Below, piece by piece: positions 16,701 through 25,649 of a stretch of 64,000 bases of DNA. The DNA is from Streptomyces noursei (GTDB lineage Bacteria; Actinomycetota; Actinomycetes; Streptomycetales; Streptomycetaceae), in contig NZ_LWBU01000158.1 of NCBI RefSeq assembly GCF_001646665.1, positions 194,392-258,391 of the forward strand, read 5' to 3'. Below the pieces are notes generated by a model. The model was not told the origin of the DNA and did not search any database. It saw nothing but the letters and a program-made list of their open reading frames with translations. Both the position numbers and the translations under genes were made by a program. Position 1 is the first letter of the stretch. Each line of letters opens with the position of its first letter.

Positions 16701-18131
16701 GTGTTTGCTGGGTTTGCTGTACGGAGGCGGAGGAGGGGTTCCGTCCGCCTCCTCGCCACGGTCGTGACCTCCGCGCTGGTGGCCGGGGGTTTCATAGCCG
16801 GGGCGTCCGCCGCCGCGGCCGACGAGGCGCGTCAGCACCAGGGCGGTGCCGCCGCCACCCTCAACGGGCTGACCACCTTCGACCAGGCAGTGCTCCAGGT
16901 CGACGGTGAGCGGCAGGAAGTCCCGGCCGGTCTGTTCGAGATGACCGTCGACGGCGGCGGGACCCTCAAGACCTACTGCGTGGACCTGCACAACCCCACC
17001 CAGGACGGCTCCCGGTACCTGGAGACGTCCTGGGACCAGACCTCGCTCGGCGGGAACAAGGACGCGGGCCGGATCGGGTGGATCCTCCAGCATTCCTACC
17101 CGCAGGTCGACGACCTGGTGGGGCTGGCCAAGGCCGCCGGCACCGGCCCGCTGACCGCCGGCACCGCCGCCGCGGGCACCCAGGTCGCCATCTGGCGCTA
17201 CTCGGACGACGCCCAGGTCCAGGCCCTCGACCCGGCGGCCGAGAAGCTCGCCGACTGGCTGGAGAAGAAGGCCGGGACCGTCGCCGAGCCGGGCGCGTCG
17301 CTCAGCCTGCTTCCGGGCGCCGTGTCCGGACCGGCCGGGACGCGGATCGGTCCGGTCACCGTGCGGACCGGCGCCGACCGGGTCAGCGTGGCCCCGCCCG
17401 CCGACGCGGCCGCCAGCGGTATCCGCATCACCGACGCCAAGGGCAGGCCGGTCGTCTCGGCCACCGACGGCAGCCGGCTCTACTTCGACGTGCCGGCCAA
17501 GGCCGCGGAGGGTTCCGCCGCGCTGACCGTGCAGGCCAGCACCTCCGTGCCGGTCGGCCGGGTCCTCGCGGGCACCACCAAGAGCCAGACGCAGATCCTG
17601 GCCGGGTCCAGCCAGTCGACCGTCTCCGCCACCGCCACGGCCACCTGGGCCACCGCGGGCGCCATACCGGCGCTCTCGGCCCGCAAGGACTGCGTCGAGG
17701 GCGCCGTGGACGTCACCGCCACCAACAAGGGCGACGCCCCGTTCGCCTTCGAGCTCATGGGCCTCACGCACACCGTCCTCGCCGGCGAGTCCCGGACGGT
17801 GACCGTGCCGGTGGCCGAGGACCAGGCGTACGAGTTCACCATCAACGGCCCCGGCGGCCTGCGCAAGACGTTCACGGGCATCCTCGACTGCCGGACCACC
17901 GGCAGCACGGCCGTCGCCCTGGCCGGCCCGCAGAGCGGCGGACCCGGCCCGCTGTCGGCTGGCGGCACCTCGTCCGGTCCCGTCTCGGCGGACGACGGCC
18001 CCGACCTCGCCGAAACGGGCGCCTCGGGCGCCACGCCGATGATCGCCGGCATAGCGCTGGCGATGATGGTGATCGGCGGAGCCGCCGTCTTCCTCCTCCG
18101 CAGGAAGAAGGACACCGGCGCCGAGGACTGA
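16701..18131 (+). CDS. Sortase-anchored Cys-Gln thioester (TQXA) surface protein
   Basis: A 476-residue exported protein. The GTG at 16701 is chosen because GGAGGGGA lies five bases upstream; earlier in-frame codons add non-signal sequence. Residues 8-40 are a signal peptide (RRRRR n-region, Leu/Val core, ASAAAADEA cleavage region). The thioester domain follows: the Cys in TLKTYCVDLHNP (residue 93) and the Gln in AAGTQVAIWRY (residue 161) form the internal isopeptide-like thioester that covalently captures host or substrate amines. The C-terminus has DLAETGASG, matching the LAxTG signal of class E sortases, then a hydrophobic helix and RRKK tail. It is probably a cell-wall adhesin of aerial hyphae or spores; the sortase gene is not in this window. 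Confidence 0.85.
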   Translation: MFAGFAVRRRRRGSVRLLATVVTSALVAGGFIAGASAAAADEARQHQGGAAATLNGLTTFDQAVLQVDGERQEVPAGLFEMTVDGGGTLKTYCVDLHNPTQDGSRYLETSWDQTSLGGNKDAGRIGWILQHSYPQVDDLVGLAKAAGTGPLTAGTAAAGTQVAIWRYSDDAQVQALDPAAEKLADWLEKKAGTVAEPGASLSLLPGAVSGPAGTRIGPVTVRTGADRVSVAPPADAAASGIRITDAKGRPVVSATDGSRLYFDVPAKAAEGSAALTVQASTSVPVGRVLAGTTKSQTQILAGSSQSTVSATATATWATAGAIPALSARKDCVEGAVDVTATNKGDAPFAFELMGLTHTVLAGESRTVTVPVAEDQAYEFTINGPGGLRKTFTGILDCRTTGSTAVALAGPQSGGPGPLSAGGTSSGPVSADDGPDLAETGASGATPMIAGIALAMMVIGGAAVFLLRRKKDTGAED

Positions 18132-18516
18132 CCCACCCGCCCGCGAACCGGGCGGCGGCGCACACCGCCCGCCGCCCGGGGCACGGCGACCGCCGTCCGA
18201 GCCCGGCGCCCGGAGCACGGCGACCGCCGCCCGGCGCGCGCCCTCCGGAGCCCGCCGCGCCGTGACCGCGCCCGCCGCGCCGGGGACGGCCGGAGCCCGC
18301 ACGCGTGGCCCCGCACCGGCCGGAGCGGCCGGCCGGTCGTGGCGGACGGTGAGCGGGCGGGGCGGGCCCGGGGACCGTGCGTGACCGGCCGGACACCGAG
18401 CCGGGAGGCCCGGCGTCCACGGAGCGGGCCCGGCGCCTTACTGGTTTCCTTCGCGGGGTGGACGTCAGGCAAGATGGGGTGTATCTGCCCACTCTCGGAC
18501 TGCCGGACGGTTTCTC
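18132..18516. other. 385-bp G+C-rich intergenic region upstream of ettA
   Basis: No credible ORF. It contains a 15-bp direct repeat (GCACGGCGACCGCCG at 18181-18195 and 18215-18229) within a run of CCGCC/GCCGG words. Composition becomes less extreme near 18440-18516, where the ettA promoter is expected. I cannot name a -35/-10 pair with confidence. Confidence 0.4.
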
Positions 18517-20181
<1,665 letters not shown>

Positions 20182-20191
20182 GGCAGCGGCA

Positions 20192-20632
20192 GTGGCTCGT
20201 CACATCTACAGCTGTCCCCTGCGCTGGTCGGACATGGACGCCTTCGGGCACGTCAACAACGTCGTCTTTCTCCGCTACCTGGAGGAGGCGCGGATCGACT
20301 TCATGTTCCGGCTCGCGCCGGGGAACGGCTCGCCGTCGTTCTCCGGCGGGTCCGTCGTGGCCCGGCACGAGATCGACTACGTACGGCCGCTGGTCCACCG
20401 GCACGAGCCGGTGACCATCGAGTCGTGGGTCACCAAGATCGGCGCCGCGTCGCTGACGATCGCGTACGAGATCAAGGACCCGGACCAGGTGTACGTACGG
20501 GCCTCGACGGTCGTCGTGCCGTTCGACCTGGAGGCCCAGCGCCCCCGCCGCATCACCGCGGAGGAGCGCTCCTTCCTGGAGGAGTACGTCGACGACGGCA
20601 TGCGCTCCCCGGGGGAGGCCGCCGCGGCATGA
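20192..20632 (+). CDS. Hotdog-fold acyl-CoA thioesterase (4HBT family)
   Basis: A 146-residue single hotdog domain. RWSDMDAFGHVNNVVFLRYLEEARIDF (11-37 region) is the 4-hydroxybenzoyl-CoA thioesterase signature with the catalytic Asp in the DMDAFGHVNN loop, followed by YVRPL and SLTIAYEI strands. It hydrolyses acyl-CoA thioesters; the chain length is not predictable. The GTG start at 20192 directly follows AGGCAGCGGCA, and the gene is 11 nt after ettA and overlaps the next ORF by 4 nt, so it belongs to a three-gene transcript. Confidence 0.88.
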   Translation: MARHIYSCPLRWSDMDAFGHVNNVVFLRYLEEARIDFMFRLAPGNGSPSFSGGSVVARHEIDYVRPLVHRHEPVTIESWVTKIGAASLTIAYEIKDPDQVYVRASTVVVPFDLEAQRPRRITAEERSFLEEYVDDGMRSPGEAAAA

Positions 20633-21288
20633 CTCCGCCGCTGCACTTCGCCGACGCCAGGGAGGCGGCCGGGCTGGCCGCCTTCCTGGCCCGGCTCATC
20701 CACTACGACCGGGCCGCCGCCGTCCGCCTCCAGGCCGGCGGCGGTGCCCTGGCCGTGTTCGGGCGGCCGCCGTCCTTCGAGGTCCTGGCCATCCGGACGG
20801 CGGCGCTCCTGGACGACACGCCGCTGGACGTCACCGTCTCCGCGGGCCAACTCCTCGACGGCATCGAGGAGTCGGCCGGCAAGGCCACCGTGCCCGCACC
20901 CGTCACCGGCCCGCCGTGGGCGGGCCTCCTGCCGCCGCGCGCCGGCTGGCGCGAGGTCCCCGGCCTCCCCGACGCGGCCGGGCTGCGCGGGGCGGTCGCC
21001 GCCGCGGTGACCGAGTTCCGGGAACGGGACGGCGCGTTGCCGGCCGAGCGGCGTACTCGCGCGGAACGCGACCGGATCGGCCGCGAGATCTGGTCCCGCA
21101 CCATCGGCGCCACGGGGCTGCCGCTGCGCGCCGTGCACGCCGCCCAGTCGCTGGGCTTCCTGCCCCCGCACGACGTGCCGGTCGCCCTGCTCACCGCCGG
21201 CTCGTGGCTGCGGCTGCGCAGCCCCTACGGGTCGGTCGCCGTCCGCAGGCCCGGCGCGGGCACCGGACTGACCGTCACCGCGCTCTGA
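20629..21288 (+). CDS. Conserved actinobacterial protein of unknown function, 219 aa
   Basis: I do not recognise a domain. The protein starts MTPPLHFADAREAAGLAAFLARLIHYDRAAAVRLQ and has a mix of helices and strands; no signal peptide or membrane segment is visible. A central charged stretch (ERRTRAERDRIGREIWSRT) looks helical. The ATG overlaps the thioesterase stop by 4 nt, implying coupled expression with ettA and the thioesterase. The function is open; the tight coupling is the only clue. Confidence 0.75.
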   Translation: MTPPLHFADAREAAGLAAFLARLIHYDRAAAVRLQAGGGALAVFGRPPSFEVLAIRTAALLDDTPLDVTVSAGQLLDGIEESAGKATVPAPVTGPPWAGLLPPRAGWREVPGLPDAAGLRGAVAAAVTEFRERDGALPAERRTRAERDRIGREIWSRTIGATGLPLRAVHAAQSLGFLPPHDVPVALLTAGSWLRLRSPYGSVAVRRPGAGTGLTVTAL

Positions 21289-21369
21289 CCCGGGCGGCCG
21301 CCGGGGTTCAGGAGCCTTCGTCGTCGGGCCGTACCGCGATGTGGTCCGGCTCCGGCGCGTCCGCGAGGT

Positions 21370-23631
21370 TCAGTCCCCGCGCGGCACCCAGCGGTGGGTG
21401 AACCCGGCCGAGAGCACGCCGCCCCCCACGGTCGCCGCCGCGCACACCGCGAGCGCCACCGCCAGCCCGCCGCCGAGCAGCCCGAGCGGCGAACTCCCCG
21501 ACGGGGAGAGGAAACCGAGGTTCACCCCGGCCAACAGCCCCGCGACCAGCGCGGCCGGGCCCAGCGCGCACGCCATCGGAACGCCCATGCCCCACCACGC
21601 GACCCGCAGGTGGAACCCGACGCCCGAGGTGTACCCGGCCAGGGGCCGCAACTCGTCGGCCCGGTCGAGGAAGGCGTGCAGCAGCCCGGCCGTCCCGGTG
21701 AACGCCAGGAGCAGGAACCCGGCGGTCGCCACGAGCAGCACCCAGTCCGCCTGCCGCGCCCGCGCGTGGCCACCGATGACGTTCTCGTCGCCCGGGACGC
21801 CGACATGGGGGAGCGGCAGGGTCGCCCGGGCGGCCCGCTCCGCCCGCTCGCGCCCCTCCGGGCCGCTGGTCAGGACGACGAACGGCCCGTGCTCCCGCCC
21901 CTGTTCGCGCACCGACGGCGACCACACCGACGGCGACCGCACCGCCGCCGACCGCACCGCGGGGCCGGTCGCCCGCACGTGGACGGGGCCGAAACCCATC
22001 CACCGCAGCGCCTCCGTGCGCGGAGTGCGCTCCCGGTAGACCTCCTGCGCCGGTACGGCACGTCCGCGCGGGCAGGAGCGCATGGCCCCCAGGGCCGCCA
22101 GGTCGTCGCAGTCGCCGACGAGCACCGGCGGGCCGGTGCCGGACGGGTCGCCGCCCGGCACCACGCGCAGCACCCGGTCGCCGGGGCCCAGGGCGGCCAC
22201 GAACCGGGCCCGCGCCCGTGCGTCGGCGGGCGCGCTGCGGACCTCCAGCAGCCGCTCGTCCAGCCGTTCGGCGAGCACGGTGGCGTTGCGGGCCTCGTCC
22301 GTCAGGTCGGTCACCAGCACCAGGGCCTGCGCGGCCAGCCCCAGCATCACCACGAGGGCCGCGCCCGCCCGGGCGACGACCGCCGGATGGGCCGCCGCCC
22401 AGCGCCCGCCCACCAGCCGCGCCGGGTCGCCGGTGCCGTACCCGGTCAGCCGCACCGCCACCCGCGCGGCCGCCCGCCCCAGCAGCGGCGGCAGGCCGAC
22501 GAGCGTCAGGGTGGTGCCCAGCACGAAGAGCCGGGTGCCCGCCGCCTGGCCCGCCGCCGCCCCGGAGACCACGCCGAGGCCGCCGATCCCGCACAGCACC
22601 GCCGGCCAGCCCGACGGGCGGCGCCGCGCGGGCCGGGGCCGCCCGGCCCCGGCGGGGCGCACCCGCAGGTGCAGCGCGGCGAACAGCAGGCACAGCGCCG
22701 CCCACACCAGGGCCAGCGCGAGCGGGAACTGCCACCGCAGCGGCGCCAGGTCGGCGGCCGACACCTCGTAGCCCGTCAGCGGCAGCCGTACGCCGGTCAG
22801 CGTGACCGCCACCAGCGGTAGGCCGCCGAGCAGGACGCCCGCCCCCAGGGGGCGTACGCACTCACCGGCCGCGATCCTCGCCCGGACGGAGCGTCCGGCG
22901 CCGATGGCGTACAGCACCGCCAGCCGCTCGTCCCGCTGCCGGGCCCCGAGCCGGGAGGCGACGATCAGCAGCACGGCGACCGGCAGCCCGAGTTGGGGAG
23001 CCAGCAGCCAGTACAGGTCGCCGGCCGGCCGGTCGAACGACTGGCTGAGGAAGTACGGGCCGGGGACCGGCCGGGCGGCGCCGAAGCCGGTGACGCCCAG
23101 CGTCGTGCCGTACCCCTGGATGCGTACGCCGGACGGCGGGCGGACGTAGACGAAGAGCTCGCCCGCGTCGGCCAGCCCCTCCGCCGACACGGTGCCCGCC
23201 AGCCTGCCGTAGCGGGTCGCGGCCGACGGCATGGCGTCGAGCAGCGCGGGCGACACGAACGCCTCGCCCGGCGCGGGCCAGCGGGGCAGGCCCGGCGGCA
23301 GGGGGGCGGACGGCCCGGCGGGCTCGACGTACACCACCGAGAAGTCCCGCTCCCGCCAGCTGTCGTCGCTCTCGCTCCACCAGGCGGCCGGCCGGGCGCC
23401 CGGTGCGGCGGCCACGGGGATCCTCGACGCGATCCGGGCGTCCCGCCCCTCGTGCACGGCGTGCACCGTCTGAACGCTCCACACCAGCAGTGCCGCCGCC
23501 ACCCCGGTGAGCGCCAGGCACAGCACCTGGACGGTGCGCCGCGGATCGCGCCGGCGGGCCGGGCCGGCCGAGGCGCGCCGGCCGACGGCGAGCAGTTGCG
23601 CGGTCGCGCCGCGGCGCCGGGCCCGGCTCAC
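21370..23631 (-). CDS. FtsX-like ABC transporter permease
   Basis: A 753-residue membrane protein. TM1 is VLCLALTGVAAALLVWSV near residue 35, followed by an extracytoplasmic region of about 170 residues. Three more helices then span residues 210-330 (LGLPVAVLLIVAS, RPLGAGVLLGGLPLVAVTL). A second half repeats the pattern, ending with WVLLVATAGFLLLAFTGTAGLLH and a C-terminal pair. This is the duplicated FtsX/MacB-type permease layout. The GTG at 23631 overlaps the ATPase stop by 4 nt (GTGA). The annotated stop at 21370 follows a G4 run; a one-base-longer G run would extend the protein by about 23 residues in a frame with strong coding bias (see finding). Confidence 0.82.
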   Translation of the reverse strand: MSRARRRGATAQLLAVGRRASAGPARRRDPRRTVQVLCLALTGVAAALLVWSVQTVHAVHEGRDARIASRIPVAAAPGARPAAWWSESDDSWRERDFSVVYVEPAGPSAPLPPGLPRWPAPGEAFVSPALLDAMPSAATRYGRLAGTVSAEGLADAGELFVYVRPPSGVRIQGYGTTLGVTGFGAARPVPGPYFLSQSFDRPAGDLYWLLAPQLGLPVAVLLIVASRLGARQRDERLAVLYAIGAGRSVRARIAAGECVRPLGAGVLLGGLPLVAVTLTGVRLPLTGYEVSAADLAPLRWQFPLALALVWAALCLLFAALHLRVRPAGAGRPRPARRRPSGWPAVLCGIGGLGVVSGAAAGQAAGTRLFVLGTTLTLVGLPPLLGRAAARVAVRLTGYGTGDPARLVGGRWAAAHPAVVARAGAALVVMLGLAAQALVLVTDLTDEARNATVLAERLDERLLEVRSAPADARARARFVAALGPGDRVLRVVPGGDPSGTGPPVLVGDCDDLAALGAMRSCPRGRAVPAQEVYRERTPRTEALRWMGFGPVHVRATGPAVRSAAVRSPSVWSPSVREQGREHGPFVVLTSGPEGRERAERAARATLPLPHVGVPGDENVIGGHARARQADWVLLVATAGFLLLAFTGTAGLLHAFLDRADELRPLAGYTSGVGFHLRVAWWGMGVPMACALGPAALVAGLLAGVNLGFLSPSGSSPLGLLGGGLAVALAVCAAATVGGGVLSAGFTHRWVPRGD

Positions 23632-24389
23632 GTGCCGGCCGCGGTGGGGTCGATGGTGCCGGGGTGGTCGGCGGTACCTGTGGGGTCGGTGGTCCCGGAG
23701 TGGTCGCCGACCTCGTGCAGGGCACCGTCCCGGAGGGCGAGCCGCCGGTCGGCGTGGAAGGCGACCACCGGATTGTGCGTGACCACGACCAGCGTGCAGC
23801 CGTACTGGGCGGGCAGCCCGAACAGCAGGGCGCAGACGTCGTCGGTGGCGTGCTCGTCGAGCGCCCCGGTCGGCTCGTCGGCGAGGATCAGCGGGGGCCG
23901 GGTCGACAGCGCGCGGGCGACCGCCACCCGTTGCCGCTCCCCGCCGGACAGCACGTTCGCCGGCGCGTCCGCCACCGCGCCGACGCCCAGTTCGCGCAGC
24001 AGCCGCTGGGCCGTCCCGTACGCCTCCCGGCGGCCCTTCCCGGCGATCAGCAGCGGCAGCGCGGTGTTCTCGGCGGCGCTCAGCTCGGGCAGCAGCTCCC
24101 CGAACTGGTAGACGAAGCCCAGGGTGTTCAGCCGCCAGGCCGCGGCCTTGGCGGGCCGCAGCGCGGCGGTGTCGGTGCCGCACACCCGGACGGTGCCGGC
24201 GCGGGGGCGGTGCAGCCCGGCGAGGCAGGCCAGCAGGGTGGACTTGCCGCTGCCGCTCGGCCCGGTGACGGCGACGGACTCGCCGGCCCGGACGGTCATC
24301 CGGGCCTCGCGCAGCAGGGTGCGGCCGCCGAGTTCGCAGGTCAGCCCGGAGACCACGACGGTCGGGGCGGCCGTGACGGTCGGTGCCAC
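23628..24389 (-). CDS. ABC transporter ATP-binding protein (LolD/MacB type)
   Basis: An ABC ATPase with Walker A GPSGSGKST, Q-loop FVYQFGELLPELSAAENTALP, signature LSGGERQRVAVARAL, Walker B LILADEPTGALDE and H-loop VVVTHNP. This matches the MacB/LolD class that partners FtsX-type permeases, here the co-translated gene downstream. I used the GTG at 24389, five bases after the stop of the secreted protein gene, as likely reinitiation. An in-frame GTG at 24452 would overlap that gene by 58 nt and is less likely. The C-terminal 30 residues are Thr/Gly/Asp-rich and low-complexity. The substrate is unknown; the adjacent secreted Cys-rich protein is a candidate cargo or partner. Confidence 0.83.
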   Translation of the reverse strand: MAPTVTAAPTVVVSGLTCELGGRTLLREARMTVRAGESVAVTGPSGSGKSTLLACLAGLHRPRAGTVRVCGTDTAALRPAKAAAWRLNTLGFVYQFGELLPELSAAENTALPLLIAGKGRREAYGTAQRLLRELGVGAVADAPANVLSGGERQRVAVARALSTRPPLILADEPTGALDEHATDDVCALLFGLPAQYGCTLVVVTHNPVVAFHADRRLALRDGALHEVGDHSGTTDPTGTADHPGTIDPTAAGT

Positions 24390-24394
24390 CGCGG

Positions 24395-24742
24395 TCAGGG
24401 GTGCCGCTGCCAGGCGGAGCACGCGTCCGTCATGAGGGGGCGGTTCTCGCACGTCTGCAGGGTGTGGATCGCGTACGTGCCGGTGGTGGAGGTCTTGCAG
24501 TAGCCGTTCGCCTCCTCCATGCGCACGACCGTGTTGGGCGTGGTGCGCTTGAAGTTGACGTAGACGTTGAACCCGTCGTACTCGCGGTCGCAGACCCCGG
24601 CGTACCTGTGGTCGTGGCCGATGTAGCCGAAGTCCTGGCCCTCGTAGACGTAGAACGTGTCACCGAGAGCCGTCCCGGCCCCGAGCAGTGCCGCGGCCGT
24701 CGCGATCGCCACGGCGCCGAGCCGCATGGTCCTCCGTCGCAC
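24395..24742 (-). CDS. Small secreted Cys-containing protein, 115 aa
   Basis: The GTG at 24742 has GGAGG six bases upstream; the ATG at 24727 has the site too close. Residues 1-27 form a Sec signal peptide (RRRTMRLGAVAIATAAALLGAG, cleavage after TALG). The mature part of about 90 residues is rich in Tyr/Gly/Asp (DTFYVYEGQDFGYIGHDH) and has four Cys (VCDRE, GYCKT, TCEN, ACSAW), enough for two disulfides. I know no family name. It precedes and is translationally close to an ABC exporter, so it may be a lantibiotic-immunity-like or envelope-stress partner; that is speculation. Confidence 0.75.
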   Translation of the reverse strand: MRRRTMRLGAVAIATAAALLGAGTALGDTFYVYEGQDFGYIGHDHRYAGVCDREYDGFNVYVNFKRTTPNTVVRMEEANGYCKTSTTGTYAIHTLQTCENRPLMTDACSAWQRHP

Positions 24743-24904
24743 CTCGCACCTCCACAAGACGAGGGGCACCCGCCGACTGCGGGTGCCCGTTCGAAGTGTT
24801 GCGGCTGTGAACCTAGGTGGTCGGAGGTGCCCGAGGGGACCGGGTGCGGAAGAGTTGGCCGGAACCTTTTCTGTCACTTCCCGGTCACGGAGCGTACGCG
24901 CGGC

Positions 24905-25309
24905 TCAGTCCGGGGTGTTGACCATCGACGCGGCCGCGTACGTCAGGTAATTCCACAGCGTCCGCTCGTGCTCCTCGGACAGGCCGAGCTCGTCGACCGC
25001 CGCCCGCATGTGCTTCAGCCAGGCGTCGTGCGCCGCCCGGTCGACGGTGAAGGGGGCGTGGCGCATCCGCAGGCGCGGGTGGCCGCGGTTGTCGCTGTAG
25101 GTGCGGGGGCCGCCCCAGTACTGCATCAGGAACAGCACCAGCCGCTCCTCGGCCGGGCCGAGGTCCTCCTCGGGGTACATCGGCCGCAGCAGCGGGTCCT
25201 CGGCGACACCCCGGTAGAAACGGTGGACGAGGCGCCGGAAGGTGGGCTCGCCGCCGACCTGCTCGTAGAAGGTCTGCTCCTGAAGCGTGCCGCGCGGGAT
25301 CTCATTCAC
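24905..25309 (-). CDS. glbO: Group II truncated haemoglobin (TrHbO)
   Basis: A 134-residue 2/2 globin. Residues expected for haem binding and group II ligand control are seen: Tyr 32 (B10) in VHRFYRGV, proximal His 84 (F8) in RMRHAPF, and Trp 97 (G8) in HDAWLKHM, plus the family pattern LFLMQYWGGPRTYSDNRGHP. Group II globins bind O2 tightly and are linked to O2/NO handling near the membrane. ATG start at 25309. It is a monocistronic-looking gene separated from the secreted protein gene by 160 bp. Confidence 0.93.
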   Translation of the reverse strand: MNEIPRGTLQEQTFYEQVGGEPTFRRLVHRFYRGVAEDPLLRPMYPEEDLGPAEERLVLFLMQYWGGPRTYSDNRGHPRLRMRHAPFTVDRAAHDAWLKHMRAAVDELGLSEEHERTLWNYLTYAAASMVNTPD

Positions 25310-25410
25310 GAGTCCATCGTCTCAGACGGACCGGCCGAGGACCCGGGCCCTAGGTCGTCCCCGCGACGTCCCGCCCGGGACCCCTCCCCGGGAAGGCACG
25401 AGGAGGCGGC

Positions 25411-25570
25411 GGGCCGGGACGCCCCGGCCCGCCGGCCCGGTGGCCGGAACGCACCGACCCGCCGGCCCGGTGGCCGGAACGCCCCGGCCCGCCGGCCCGG
25501 TGGCCGGGACGCCCCGGCCCGCCGGCCCGGTGGCCGGAACGCACCGACCCGCCGGCCCGGTGGCCGGAAC
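25411..25570. repeat. 30-bp tandem repeat, 5.3 copies
   Basis: Units start at 25411, 25441, 25471, 25501 and 25531, with a 10-bp partial copy at 25561. The constant part is GCCGGCCCGGTGGCCGG, and a variable decamer alternates between GCCCCGGCCC and GCACCGACCC. Copies are nearly identical, indicating recent expansion. There are no spacers, so it is a minisatellite and not a CRISPR array. Confidence 0.9.
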
Positions 25571-25607
25571 ACCGTGCGTGGAGGCACGGGCCCGCCGCCG
25601 GGGACGG

Positions 25608-25638
25608 CCCGAGGGGCGGCGCGGGGCCGCCCCTCGGG
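25608..25638 (-). terminator. Hairpin terminator of the signalling operon
   Basis: A perfect 13-bp stem (CCCGAGGGGCGGC with its complement) around a five-base loop, 12 bp beyond the stop codon of the FHA gene, the last gene of the leftward kinase/phosphatase operon. No U-tract. Confidence 0.75.
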
Positions 25639-25649
25639 AACGGTCCCGG

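Larger units (their letters stand above)
25310..25649. other. 340-bp intergenic region with minisatellite
   Basis: Between glbO and the FHA gene, both leftward. It holds the 30-bp tandem repeats (25411-25570) and the FHA-gene terminator hairpin (25608-25638). The remaining sequence near 25310-25400 should contain the glbO promoter. The repeat reads through as a repetitive basic peptide on the minus strand, which I do not accept as a gene. Confidence 0.6.

Noticed and set aside
24390..24452. Upstream GTG start at 24452 for the ABC ATPase
   Set aside because: It would overlap the secreted protein gene by 58 nt and add residues (REPPPHDGRV) with no role in the fold; reinitiation at 24389 is simpler, though not proven.
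25411..25570. Possible CRISPR array
   Set aside because: Units are contiguous and lack unique spacers; no cas gene is present.
25306..25587. A 93-residue minus-strand ORF of RPPGRRAGA repeats
   Set aside because: It is simply the translation of the 30-bp minisatellite, without a ribosome site or domain.
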